Notes under the pieces: generated by a model | Seen by the model: only the letters and a program-made list of their open reading frames with translations | Told to the model about the DNA's origin: nothing | Databases searched by the model: none | Position numbers and translations under genes: made by a program | DNA from: CAVPHV01 sp963704825 | Lineage (GTDB): Bacteria > Actinomycetota > Acidimicrobiia > Spongiisociales > UBA5794 | Assembly: GCA_963704825.1 (NCBI GenBank) | Contig: CAVPHV010000018.1 | Span: 124,001-188,000 of the forward strand | Direction: 5' to 3' | DNA: 64,000 nt | Part shown: in pieces, positions 18,082-27,600 of the stretch | How positions within the stretch are numbered: position 1 is the first letter of the stretch | How the letters are laid out: each line of letters begins with the position of its first letter

Positions 18082-19230
18082 ATGCGGATCGGAATCTTGA
18101 CCGGCGGCGGCGACGTACCCGGCCTGAACCCCTGTATCAAGGCCGTCGTCAACCGGGTCCACGAGGAGGGCCACGAAGTGGTTGGGATTCGGCGCGGCTG
18201 GGGCGGACTACTCACCGCCAACCCCGATGATCCCGCAACTCTCGAAGCCAATTTCGTAGATCTCGATCCGGTGACGGTCCGCACGGTCGACCGTACCGGC
18301 GGTACCTTTCTCCACACTTCCCGGACCAACCCGAGCCGGGTCTCGGCCGGCTCCATCCCCGACTTCCTCGAGGCACCGGCCGAGGGCGACGGTCCGTTCG
18401 ATTTCACCGCCCACAGTCTGCGGGTGCTCGACAAGATGGGCATCGACGTGCTCATCCCCATCGGCGGAGATGACACGCTCTCGTACGGACTGCGGATGCA
18501 CGAGGAAGGCGTCCCGGTGATCGCCATCCCCAAGACCATGGACAACGACGTTCACGGCACCGACTACTGCATCGGCTTCTCGACGGCGGTGACCCGGGGG
18601 GTGCAATTCATCCACAACCTGCGCACTTCGACCGGCTCGCATGAGCGGATCGCCGTCGTTGAGTTGTTCGGCCGCTACAGCGGTGAGACCTCACTCATCA
18701 CCGGCTATCTCGCCGGAGTCGACCGCGCCGTCATCTCCGAGGTTCCCTATGACATCGACAGGCTGGCCCGCCTCTTGGAGAGCGACGTCGCCTCCAATCC
18801 CTCGAACTACGCCATGATGACGATCTCAGAGGGCGCCACCATCGAGGGCGGCGAGATGATCCTCGGTGGCGAGGCGGACGCCTACGGCCACCGCAAACTC
18901 GGCGGGATCGGCCAGATCACCGGAGAACTGCTCAAGGAACGCACCGGCAAGGGCATCATCTACCAGCAGGTCGGCTACTTGATGCGCTCCGGCAGCCCCG
19001 ACTCGCTCGACCTCATGGTTGCCACCAACTATGCGGTGATGGCCGCCGATCTGGCACTGGACGGCTCAACCGGGCGCATGGTTGCGCTGCGCGGCGGGAC
19101 CTACACCAGTGTGCCGATCTCCGTTACGCACGAAGGCGTCAAGCGGGTCGACGTCGACGAGCTCTACGACTCCGCCAACTATCAGCCCAAGGTGCGTCAC
19201 GTCACCGGAAAGCCGATGTTCCTCTACTGA
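18082..19230 (+). CDS. pfp: Phosphofructokinase, probably pyrophosphate-dependent
   Basis: 382 residues. Phosphorylates fructose 6-phosphate. The donor-site motif reads IPIGGDDTLSYG; an Asp after GGD is the known mark of PPi-dependent enzymes, and PKTMDNDV carries the matching Lys. Both predict pyrophosphate as donor and reversible flux. The N-terminal ILTGGGDVPGLN loop is normal. The frame is open upstream to 17944, but ATG 18082 with AAAGGAG five bases upstream is a clear start. It is followed at 130 bases by a second, ATP-type phosphofructokinase. Donor use is inferred from motif only. Confidence 0.85.
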   Translation: MRIGILTGGGDVPGLNPCIKAVVNRVHEEGHEVVGIRRGWGGLLTANPDDPATLEANFVDLDPVTVRTVDRTGGTFLHTSRTNPSRVSAGSIPDFLEAPAEGDGPFDFTAHSLRVLDKMGIDVLIPIGGDDTLSYGLRMHEEGVPVIAIPKTMDNDVHGTDYCIGFSTAVTRGVQFIHNLRTSTGSHERIAVVELFGRYSGETSLITGYLAGVDRAVISEVPYDIDRLARLLESDVASNPSNYAMMTISEGATIEGGEMILGGEADAYGHRKLGGIGQITGELLKERTGKGIIYQQVGYLMRSGSPDSLDLMVATNYAVMAADLALDGSTGRMVALRGGTYTSVPISVTHEGVKRVDVDELYDSANYQPKVRHVTGKPMFLY

Positions 19231-19294
19231 GCTTCATCAACGCCGACTGAACCACCATGTTCTAAAACCTGAGCACTCGACACGGAGTGTTCGG

Positions 19295-19354
19295 GCCCGA
19301 GAGACTCAGGCCCGAGAGACTCAGGTCCGAGAAACTCGGGACCGAGAAAGAAGG
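19295..19354 (+). repeat. 15-bp tandem repeat before pfkA
   Basis: Four 15-bp units beginning at 19295, 19310, 19325 and 19340. The first two are identical (GCCCGAGAGACTCAG); the later two diverge. The last unit contains the GAAGG ribosome binding site of pfkA. CGGGCC (19292-19297) can pair with GGCCCG (19309-19314). Confidence 0.85.
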
Positions 19355-19359
19355 CACCC

Positions 19360-20388
19360 ATGGCCAAAGTCATTGGCGTATTGACCGCGGGGGGCGATTG
19401 CCCCGGGCTCAATGCCGTCATTCGCGCCGTCGTCACCCGTGCAACCGAAGTCCACGACGCTGAAGTGCTCGGGATCCGCAATGGCTGGGAAGGCCTCATG
19501 GAGGGCCGCACCATGTCACTCGATCGCGATGCGGTGCGCGGCATCCTCACCCGCGGCGGCACCATTCTGGGGACTTCGCGGATGGACCCGTATGTCCACG
19601 GCGACGGCTTGGCCAGTTGCCAACGCACCATCCAACGCAACGGGATCGACACGTTGGTTGTCATCGGGGGCGACGGCACGCTGGCATCCGCGCTCAAGCT
19701 GTCCAAGGAGGGGCTTGCCGTCATCGGCGTGCCCAAGACCATCGACAATGACATCAACGGCACCGACATCACCTTCGGCTTCGACACGGCGGTGCAGATC
19801 GCCACCGACGCCATCGACCGTCTGGCCAGCACCGCAGAAGCCCACAACCGGGTCATCGTGGTCGAGGTGATGGGCAGGACCAAGGGGTGGATCGCCACCT
19901 ATGCCGGCATTGCAGGCGGCGCCGACGCCATCCTGATCCCCGAGCGCCCCTACGACCTGAGCGAAGTCGCCGACATCGTGCGCGCCCGTCATCGTCACGG
20001 CAAGAGCTACTCGATCATCGTGGTCGCCGAAGGTGTCGAACCACCGACGGGCACCGAGATGGAAACCAAGAAGGATGCGTTTGGGTTCGCCAGGCTCGGT
20101 GGCGTCGGCTACGCCGTTGCCACCGATCTGGAGGAACTCACTGGATTCGAGACGCGAGTGTCCGTGCTCGGCCACATCCAACGGGGCGGTACCCCGACCG
20201 CATTCGACCGAGTACTGGCCACCCGCCTCGGGGTGGCAGCCGCCGATCTTGCAGTTGAAGGCCAATCCGGGGTGATGGTGGCGGTGCGCAGCATGAACAT
20301 CGAGCCGGTATCGATGGAAGAAGCCTGCGCCGCCGTCCGCGGCGTCCCGCCGGATCTGTTTGACACCGCGGCAACGTTCTTTCAGTAG
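19360..20388 (+). CDS. pfkA: ATP-type 6-phosphofructokinase
   Basis: 342 residues. The donor-site motif is VIGGDGTLASA, with Gly where the neighbouring paralogue has Asp, which predicts ATP as donor. PKTIDNDI keeps Lys, as in the mixed group III enzymes of actinobacteria. Other family motifs are GVLTAGGDCPGLNAVIRAVV, VEVMGRTKGWIA and GHIQRGGTPTAFDR. ATG 19360 follows GAAGG inside a 15-bp tandem repeat. With its neighbour it forms a phosphofructokinase pair that could switch glycolysis between ATP and PPi. A 194-base gap without a gene follows. Confidence 0.9.
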   Translation: MAKVIGVLTAGGDCPGLNAVIRAVVTRATEVHDAEVLGIRNGWEGLMEGRTMSLDRDAVRGILTRGGTILGTSRMDPYVHGDGLASCQRTIQRNGIDTLVVIGGDGTLASALKLSKEGLAVIGVPKTIDNDINGTDITFGFDTAVQIATDAIDRLASTAEAHNRVIVVEVMGRTKGWIATYAGIAGGADAILIPERPYDLSEVADIVRARHRHGKSYSIIVVAEGVEPPTGTEMETKKDAFGFARLGGVGYAVATDLEELTGFETRVSVLGHIQRGGTPTAFDRVLATRLGVAAADLAVEGQSGVMVAVRSMNIEPVSMEEACAAVRGVPPDLFDTAATFFQ

Positions 20389-20582
20389 AGGGCTCGCCGC
20401 CGAGGCCGGTCGAAATCGGTGCCGGGATCCAGGTACCAGGTTTCAATGGACGACGACGTCAGCGGCTTGGACCGACCGGCGGTGCAGTCGCGGCAACCAC
20501 CCGTCTTCCGGCGTGCACCTGGCCTCCAGCATCTGTCACCCCGACACCCGGCCCCAGCCACCACGCCGGCGGACGAACCACA

Positions 20583-22160
20583 TCATTCGCCCCTTGCGGC
20601 GCCCTTGGTCCCCAGGGGAGGCATCGGCCTTGTCTTGGCGCCGAGTGGAGGACGCTTCTTGGGTCCGTTGTTGCCGGCGGCCTTCTCAGTGGCGCCCTGC
20701 TTGGTGCCCTTCCTCGCCTTGTTCGCAGCCTTCGATTCCTCTTTGGCCCGCCGGCGGGCGGCCGCCAGCAGCTCCGCAAAGGACGCCTTGACGGCGGCAA
20801 CAAACTCGTCGAGGTTCTCCATGATGTCGTAATCGGCGTTGAAGCCCCAGTCGATCCGACCGTTGTAGCTGAAGAGAGCGATCCCCACACCGTGGCCTTC
20901 CCAGAGGGGCACCAGCGGGAACTGATCGATCATTTCGGCGCCAAGCAGGTACACGGGAAACTGGGGCCCCGGCACGTTGGTCACGGTCATGTTGAAGGGA
21001 CGCGCCCCCGCCGCCAGCCGACTGGCCAACGCCACCAGCGTCGTCGGAGCCCCGGCACTGAGCCTGACAAGTGTCGCCGCCCCCAACGCCTGGTCGGTTT
21101 GCTTCAGCATCTCGGTCTCGGCGTGTACCGCGTCAAAACGCGCGATCGGGTCCGCTTCGTGGATCGGCATCGAAGCGAGCCACATCGCGACGTGGTTGCC
21201 CAAAGTGCCGGCCTCGCCGGGAGCGCGCACGCTGACGGGGGCCATCACCCGGAAGTCGGCCCCATCCGGATCGAGACCATCCACCGCGATGAGGTAGTTG
21301 CGAACCCCGCCGGCGACCGTGGCGAGCACCACGTCATTGACGGTACCCCCGAGCAGGTTCTTGATTTCCTTGACCTCATCGAGGTCACTCACCATCACGT
21401 CGTAGCGGCGGTTGGGTCCGACCTTGCCGTTGAGCGGCGTCTTCATCGCCTGCGACAACCACCCGGAACCGAGCGAGTAGGCCACCCCCCGGGCGCGTCG
21501 TGCCGTTTGGAACGCCAGCAGGCGGGCGTTGTCTCTGAAACTGCGCACGCTGCGGGCGTTCTCCATGACCTGGCCGACCCGGCGCATCGACTCGCGCACC
21601 AGGAACTCCGTGCCGGAAGGCACCGGACGAGCCTGCCAAGGCTCCGGCTCGGGAATCACCTCGACGGGCGTCAGATTCAACAGGATCGCCAACAACTCGG
21701 CACCGGAGATGCCGTCGATCATCGAATGGTGGATCTTGGTCACGAAGGCAAACCGGTCTCCCTCGAGACCCTCGATCACCGACAGTTCCCACAGGGGTTT
21801 CGACCGGTCGAGCTGCTGCGAAACCAGTCGCGCGGTGAGTTCCGTCAGCTGATCGAACGACCCCGGCTTCGGCAGGCTCGAATGGCGAACGTGATAGTCG
21901 ATCTGGAAGTGCTCGTCATCGACCCACACGGGGTGGCGTTCGAACGGTACGTACGCGAGCCGTTGTCGGTAGCGGGGAACCAGATGGAGCTTGGACTCGA
22001 TGAATGCCTGGATCCGGTCGATGTCGATGCCGCCGTTCGCACGTCGCAACGGGCCGGCGTCGAACACAGCGATTCCCGCCACGTGCATGTGTGTGGTGCG
22101 CGATTCGAGGGCGAGAAACGACCGATCTAGATAAGAAAGGCGCTCGTAGTGCGTCTTCAT
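20583..22160 (-). CDS. Wax ester synthase / acyl-CoA:diacylglycerol acyltransferase
   Basis: 525 residues. Joins acyl-CoA to a fatty alcohol or diacylglycerol to make storage lipid. The catalytic HHxxxDG motif is intact as HHSMIDG (144-150). Other WS/DGAT landmarks are LSYLDRSFLALE at the N terminus, NDVVLATVAGGVRNYL and the NVPGP motif near the C terminus. A lysine/alanine/proline-rich tail of about 45 residues follows and may be membrane- or lipid-droplet-binding (inference). ATG 22160 has AAGGGGAGAA upstream; the longer frame to 22325 runs into rluD and is rejected. Such genes are frequent in lipid-storing actinobacteria. Confidence 0.92.
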   Translation of the reverse strand: MKTHYERLSYLDRSFLALESRTTHMHVAGIAVFDAGPLRRANGGIDIDRIQAFIESKLHLVPRYRQRLAYVPFERHPVWVDDEHFQIDYHVRHSSLPKPGSFDQLTELTARLVSQQLDRSKPLWELSVIEGLEGDRFAFVTKIHHSMIDGISGAELLAILLNLTPVEVIPEPEPWQARPVPSGTEFLVRESMRRVGQVMENARSVRSFRDNARLLAFQTARRARGVAYSLGSGWLSQAMKTPLNGKVGPNRRYDVMVSDLDEVKEIKNLLGGTVNDVVLATVAGGVRNYLIAVDGLDPDGADFRVMAPVSVRAPGEAGTLGNHVAMWLASMPIHEADPIARFDAVHAETEMLKQTDQALGAATLVRLSAGAPTTLVALASRLAAGARPFNMTVTNVPGPQFPVYLLGAEMIDQFPLVPLWEGHGVGIALFSYNGRIDWGFNADYDIMENLDEFVAAVKASFAELLAAARRRAKEESKAANKARKGTKQGATEKAAGNNGPKKRPPLGAKTRPMPPLGTKGAARGE

Positions 22161-22191
22161 CGGTGTTCTCCCCTTCTCACTCGGTTCCGGC

Positions 22192-23124
22192 TCAGGCGAC
22201 GGGGCTCTCCCCCCGCAGTGGAATGCCCAGCGCCGCCAGACTGCTACGCAGCTCGGATGGTAGTGGAGCCGACACGACCACCTCCCGGCCACCGTCCGGG
22301 TCGGGGAAGCGGAGTTGGGCGGCATGCAGCCACACTCGGCCGGGGTCGGCGGATGTCACCAGGCCGCCACCGTACGTGCCGTCGCCCACGAGCGGGGAAC
22401 CGATCGAAGCAAGATGCACCCTGATCTGGTGAGTTCGACCGGTCTCCAGCGTGACTTCGAGCAGCGTGACGTCCTCCCATTCTGCAAGCCGGCGGTAATG
22501 CGTGCGGGCCGGCCTCCCGTCCACCAGCACCGCCATGCGGGTGGGATGCCGAGGGTCGCGCCCGATCGGGGCCTCGATGGTCCCGGTCGAAGCATCAAAC
22601 CGGCCCACCGCCAACGCTTGGTAGGTCCTGCCCACCCGCCGTGCCTTGAGCTCCGCTTGGAGGTATTGGTGAGCGGTCGGGGTGCGAGCCACCATCAACA
22701 GGCCCGACGTATCGCGATCAAGGCGGTGAACCAAGCCCCATCGATAGGTCTCACCAAGCGCAGCCAGTTCCGGGAACCTGGCAACCAGCCCATTGGCCAG
22801 CGTCCCTGCGGTTCTCCCGGCACCCGGATGGACGGCGATCCCTGCAGGCTTCATCACGACAATGACCTCGGGCGACTCGTAGGCAACCTCGAACGGGATC
22901 GGCTCGGGCTCGAGCTCCGGATCCGGCGCGGGCAGCCGCACGGCGAACTCGGTGCCCGCCGCCAGTCGGGTGGACGGAGCAGCGACGCCAAAGGCATCGC
23001 CGGTCTCAATGATGCGGCGGGCCAGCGCCCGGCTCACTCCGGCGGTGACGGCGACGATTCGGTCGGCCCGCTCGCCATCGAGTTCGGGTGGCACGACGAT
23101 CGTTACCGAATCACGTTCGGTCAT
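22192..23124 (-). CDS. rluD: RluA-family 23S rRNA pseudouridine synthase
   Basis: 310 residues. An N-terminal S4 RNA-binding domain (about 15-75: ERADRIVAVTAGVSRALARR) is followed by the catalytic domain with HRLDRDTSGLLMVART, whose Asp is the catalytic residue, and AVHPGAGRTAGTL upstream. RluD modifies the helix 69 loop of 23S rRNA; the exact target here is inferred from order, as lspA-rluD is a very common pair. ATG 23124 lies inside the end of lspA (14-base overlap), so the two are translationally coupled. Confidence 0.88.
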   Translation of the reverse strand: MTERDSVTIVVPPELDGERADRIVAVTAGVSRALARRIIETGDAFGVAAPSTRLAAGTEFAVRLPAPDPELEPEPIPFEVAYESPEVIVVMKPAGIAVHPGAGRTAGTLANGLVARFPELAALGETYRWGLVHRLDRDTSGLLMVARTPTAHQYLQAELKARRVGRTYQALAVGRFDASTGTIEAPIGRDPRHPTRMAVLVDGRPARTHYRRLAEWEDVTLLEVTLETGRTHQIRVHLASIGSPLVGDGTYGGGLVTSADPGRVWLHAAQLRFPDPDGGREVVVSAPLPSELRSSLAALGIPLRGESPVA

Positions 23125-23572
23125 GGGTCAAGAACGCACTGAGCAACAGCACGATGGTGCCGACCGTGATGGCGCTGTCGGCAACATTGAAGGTCGGGAA
23201 AAACGAAGGATCAAACCAGTCGACAACGGCACCATCGAGGAATCCGTCGCCGCGCACGATGCGGTCGATCAAGTTGCCGGCCGCCCCGCCGAGGATCAGG
23301 CCGAGAGCACCGGCATCGAGGTTGCTCGGCACCCGATCGACCAGGGCGACGATACCGATGACGATGCCGACGGCGATGAGCGCGATGATCTGGCCACCGC
23401 TGGTGAACTTCGAGAAGGAGGCTCCGGGGTTGCGCGCCACGAGTATTTGGAACCAGCCGTCGATAATCGTGATCGGCTCATCGCTCGCCACCGCCACGGC
23501 CCACGCCTTGGTGATCTGATCGAGGACAACGATGATCGCCGCAACGACCACCGCAATAGTGCGTTTGCTCAC
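23111..23572 (-). CDS. lspA: Lipoprotein signal peptidase
   Basis: 153 residues, four membrane helices. Cleaves the signal peptide of prolipoproteins after lipidation. Conserved motifs are present: DQITKAW in helix 1, ARNPGASFS, GGAAGNLIDRI with one catalytic Asp, and FNVADSAIT with the other. The start is GTG 23572, overlapping the stop of the DksA-like gene by four bases (GTGA). Middle gene of dksA-like/lspA/rluD. Confidence 0.95.
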   Translation of the reverse strand: MSKRTIAVVVAAIIVVLDQITKAWAVAVASDEPITIIDGWFQILVARNPGASFSKFTSGGQIIALIAVGIVIGIVALVDRVPSNLDAGALGLILGGAAGNLIDRIVRGDGFLDGAVVDWFDPSFFPTFNVADSAITVGTIVLLLSAFLTHDRT

Positions 23573-23940
23573 ACCCGACCGGCGTTCTCGACCGTCGTGG
23601 TTGCGTACGGCAGGGCCTCGAGACGAGCAAGCGGGATCGGCTTGCCCGACACCTCACAAACGCCGTAGGTTCCCTCGTCCATCCGCTTGAGAGCCCGCTC
23701 GATCTTCTCGAGCAATTCCTTGGTGTTCTGCTCGATTGACAGATCCATCTCCATCTCGAAGGCCAGAGAACCGCCATCAGCATTGTCGGGATCAGCGTTG
23801 TGCTCGGAACTGGTTTCCGCCAGCCGACTCTGCTCGCGTCGCCGATCGAACTCGTCGATCATCGCCTCGAGTCGAGCCCGCTCATCCTCCAACCTCACTT
23901 GAAGCCGGGTGAGGGTCGATTTCGCCAACTTCCTGGCCAT
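23569..23940 (-). CDS. DksA/TraR-family protein lacking the zinc cysteines
   Basis: 123 residues. A coiled-coil N-terminal part with acidic residues precedes the TraR/DksA C-terminal signature. That signature, normally built on four cysteines, reads YGVCEVSGKPIPLARLEALPYA here and keeps only the first cysteine, so zinc binding by the usual set is not possible. Family members bind RNA polymerase through the secondary channel. The NADPDNADGG stretch may occupy the coiled-coil tip (inference). ATG 23940 is chosen over 23982 because AGGTG lies seven bases upstream. First gene of the lspA operon. Confidence 0.8.
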   Translation of the reverse strand: MARKLAKSTLTRLQVRLEDERARLEAMIDEFDRRREQSRLAETSSEHNADPDNADGGSLAFEMEMDLSIEQNTKELLEKIERALKRMDEGTYGVCEVSGKPIPLARLEALPYATTTVENAGRV

Positions 23941-24012
23941 TTGCACCTGCCCGCGGGGGTTTTGTGGGCGAGACCATAGCACCGTGCCGGCGTGAGGTCG
24001 TGGGGGCCAAGA

Positions 24013-24303
24013 TCACTTCGTGAGGAGCCGAGCCGCCTGACGAGGGCTGATCTCCTCCAGTACGACCTGTTTGCGTCGCGAAGTTGCGCCCCGTACCAGC
24101 CACGCACGGCGGGCTCTGGTGGTGCGCCGCAGCAGATCGAGCACCGCACGATTTGCTTTGCCACCTTCGGGCGGAGCCGCCACCTTGACTCGGAGCGCAC
24201 CGTCATACCAACCAGCGATTCTGGTGTGATTCGAACCGGGGACGACCCACACCTCAACCAAAGTCCCGTTGGGGTGTGGGGAGAATGGGTTTGGCTCGGT
24301 CAC
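24013..24303 (-). CDS. yggU: YggU/DUF167 family protein
   Basis: 96 residues matching the DUF167 fold: VVPGSNHTRIAGWYDGALRV followed by KVAAPPEGGKANRAV. The biochemical role is unknown, although the family is widespread and often near yggT/yggS or lspA. The start is GTG 24303 with TAGCCT ending seven bases upstream. It diverges from the T-box-controlled ileS gene. Confidence 0.88.
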   Translation of the reverse strand: MTEPNPFSPHPNGTLVEVWVVPGSNHTRIAGWYDGALRVKVAAPPEGGKANRAVLDLLRRTTRARRAWLVRGATSRRKQVVLEEISPRQAARLLTK

Positions 24304-24310
24304 GACGACG

Positions 24311-24316
24311 AGGCTA
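24311..24316 (-). promoter_or_regulatory. Leaderless-type -10 box of yggU
   Basis: TAGCCT on the minus strand, seven bases before GTG 24303. Confidence 0.45.
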
Positions 24317-24374
24317 ACGGCAACGAGCCGGACCTGGCGTCGCCCCTATCCACCACGACCGCTAGCATCTTTAT

Positions 24375-24648
24375 CACAGCAATGACGGGGACGCGCCTGC
24401 GACCTTCCCGGTAGGAGCGAGCCGACGCCTGGTGCGAGGTCGGCACCGAGGAACCGCACGGACATCACCCCCGAGCTGCGGGAAGATGTCTGCGTTGCGA
24501 AAACGCGGGAGGTAGAACCCGCCGGGAACTCCCCCGACAGCGGAACCAAGAGTGGCCGGGTTTGTCCGGCAAGCCGGGTGGTACCGCGGGCCCCCTCGTC
24601 CCGGCAGGCAATTGGCGCCAGCCAACTGTCTCGACGAAGACGAGGAAA
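24375..24648 (+). ncRNA. T-box riboswitch controlling ileS translation
   Basis: The conserved T-box GGGTGGTACCGCG is at 24576-24588, with the TGGT bulge that pairs with the tRNA acceptor end. A hairpin GCGTT/AACGC (24492-24506) and stems around 24421-24447 belong to the upstream part. An ATC at 24464-24466 is a plausible isoleucine specifier. No T-run terminator is seen. Instead CCTCGTC (24594-24600), directly after the T-box, is complementary to GACGAGG (24639-24645), which contains the ileS ribosome binding site. This predicts translational control by uncharged tRNA-Ile, as known for actinobacterial ileS T-boxes. The 5' limit and specifier assignment are approximate. Confidence 0.9.
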
Positions 24649-24650
24649 CG

Positions 24651-27600
24651 ATGAGCGAACCGACCGGAACCAATCCATCTCGCGCCGGATTCAGCCGCGT
24701 CCCCCCACGGGTGAAGTTGGCCGAACTCGACGCCCGCATCCTGACATTCTGGGACGAGATCGACGCCTTCAAGCGTTCGGTGAATCTGCGGCCACCGGAG
24801 AGCGAGTACACCTTCTACGACGGCCCGCCGTTCGCCACCGGCAGCCCCCATTACGGCCACATCCTCCAAGGCGTCGTCAAGGACATCGTGCCCCGCTACT
24901 GGACCATGCGGGGCCACCGGGTGGAACGCCGGTTTGGTTGGGACACTCACGGTTTGCCCGTCGAGATGGAAGTCGAGAAGCAACTCGGTGTCTCGGGACC
25001 CCGCCAGATCAACGATTTTGGGGTGGGCGCCTTCAACGACGCATGCCGCGCCATGGTCGAGACCACCACCGAGGACTGGGAGGTGGTGACCCGCCGTATC
25101 GGTCGCTGGGTGGATTTCGAGGACGACTACAAGACCCTCGATGTCGACTTCATGGAAAGCGTCTGGTGGGTGTTCAAGTCGCTGTGGGACAACGACCTCA
25201 TCTACCAAGACTTCAAGGTTCTTCCCTACTCGTGGGGAGCCACGACGCCGCTGTCGAACTTCGAGGCCAACCTCGACTACCGCGACGTCGACGACCCTGC
25301 CATCACGCTGCGGCTGCGGATCGTCTCGGGCAGCGGCCCGGCGCGCCCCGGCGACTACCTGCTCGTATGGACGACGACACCCTGGACGCTGCCCGGCAAC
25401 CTCGCCGTGGCCGTCGGCCCCGAACTCCGCTACGTATGCGTTGAGGGTGACCTGTTTGGTCACGAGGGCCGCTATTGGCTGGCGGCCGACCTCAAAGAGA
25501 AGTACTTCGGCGAAGCGGCCACGGTGACTGCGCAAGCATCAGGCGAGCAACTGCTCGGATCCGAGTACGAGCCGCCGTTCGACTACTTCGGCGAGGAGCG
25601 CGACCGCGGCGCATTCCGTGTCATCGCCAGCCCGGAGGTGAACACCGAGGAAGGCACCGGTCTCGTTCACATGGCACCTGCCTATGGGGAGGCGGACTTC
25701 CTGGCATTGCAGGCCGCCGGACTCGACGTGTTGGTCGACCCGATCGACGCCGAGGCTCGCTTCACCGATCAGGTTCCCGAGGTGGCCGGGCAGAACGTCA
25801 AGGATGCCGACTCCACCCTCATCCAACTGTTGAAGGAGCGGACCGTTCTGCTGCGTCACGAACGCATCCGCCACTCGTACCCGTTTTGCTGGCGGACCGA
25901 AACGCCACTCATCTACAAGGCCATCCCGACTTGGTTCGTAGCCGTTGAGTCGTTCCGCGAGCGGATGGCCGCCCTCAACCGTGACGTGCACTGGGTGCCG
26001 GAGGCCATCGGTGCCAAGCGATTCGGCAACTGGCTCGAGGGCGCCCGCGACTGGGCGATCAGCCGCAATCGCTATTGGGGCAGTTGCATCCCGGTGTGGG
26101 TGTGCAACGCCTGCGACGAGCGACGTTGCGTCGGGTCCCGCGCCGAGCTACAGGACCTGTCGGGCGTCTGGCTCGAGGATCTCCACAAGCAGTACGTCGA
26201 CGAGGTCACCTTCCCGTGTGCCACGTGTGACGGCATCATGCGACGGGTGCCCGAGGTGCTCGATTGCTGGTTCGAATCGGGTTCGATGCCCTACGCCCAG
26301 ATCCACTATCCGTTCGAGAACCAGGAGCGCTTCGAGCAGCGCTACCCGGCCAACTTCATTGCCGAGGGGATCGACCAAACCCGGGGCTGGTTCTACACCT
26401 TGGTCGTTCTGGGAACCGCACTCTTCGATCAGCCGCCGTTTCGGAATTGCATCGTGACTGGCCACATCCTGGCCGAGGACGGCCGCAAGATGTCGAAGAG
26501 TCTCAAGAACTACCCGGATCCGAACCATGTGCTCGATGAGTTCGGCGCCGACGCGTTGCGGGCCTACCTGATCGACTCTCCGGTGGTGCGCGGCGACAAC
26601 CTCCGCTTCTCGGAGGCCGGGGTGCGCGAGGTGGTTCGCACGGTGCTCCTGCCGTACTGGAACGCCTTTTCGTTCTTCACCACGTATGCCGAAGCCGATG
26701 GCATCACCGCCGCTGACCTGGCCGCAGCACCGCCGGTCTCCGAACGCGCCGAGGTCGATCGTTGGATCATCTCGGTATTGCAGTCCCTGATCCGGGGGGT
26801 CAATCGCGAGATGGAGGGCTACCGCCTCTATGCGGTGATCGCCCCAATCCTCGGCTTCATCGACGATCTGACCAACTGGTACATCCGTCGCTCACGCCGA
26901 CGCTTCTGGAGCCAGCGCGGCGTCGGCGACGACGCCGACAAGCTCGCCGCGTTCGCCACGCTCTACGAAGTCCTGGTGATGTTCTCCCGGGTAGCGGCAC
27001 CGGTGCTCCCGTTCGTGACAGAGGAGATGTACCAACGCTTGGTCCGCGACGGAGCGGCTGGAGTCGTCCCCGACAGCGTGCACCACTCCGACTACCCACA
27101 GGCCGACCCCGCCGTGATCGACGAGGCACTCGAGTCGGCGATGAGCATCGTACGCACCGTCGTGAACCTCGGCAGGGCGCTACGGAAGCGGACCGAGCTG
27201 AAGGTGCGCCAGCCTCTCTCCCGGCTGACCGTAGTGACTCGAGACGAAGAGGCTGCCCAGGCCGTCAGGTCTCACCAGGCGCTCATCGCTCAGGAGCTCA
27301 ACGTGCGTACCGTCGTCGTTGAGCGCCACGAAACCGATCTCGTCCACCTTTCGGCTCGGGCCAACTTCAAGGCGCTGGGACCTCGCCTCGGACCCCGGAC
27401 CAAGGAGATTGCGACCGCGATCGAGGCATTGAGCCATGAGGCGCTCGACGGCCTGCTCGACGGCAATGCCATCGAAGTCGCCGGGGAGCGGATCGAGCCC
27501 GAGGACGTCGTCGTCGGGCGCGAGCCTCGCGATGGTGTGGTTGTGGCTGCTGAAGGTCCGTTGTCGGTCGCGCTCGACACCGACCTCACCGATGAACTGG

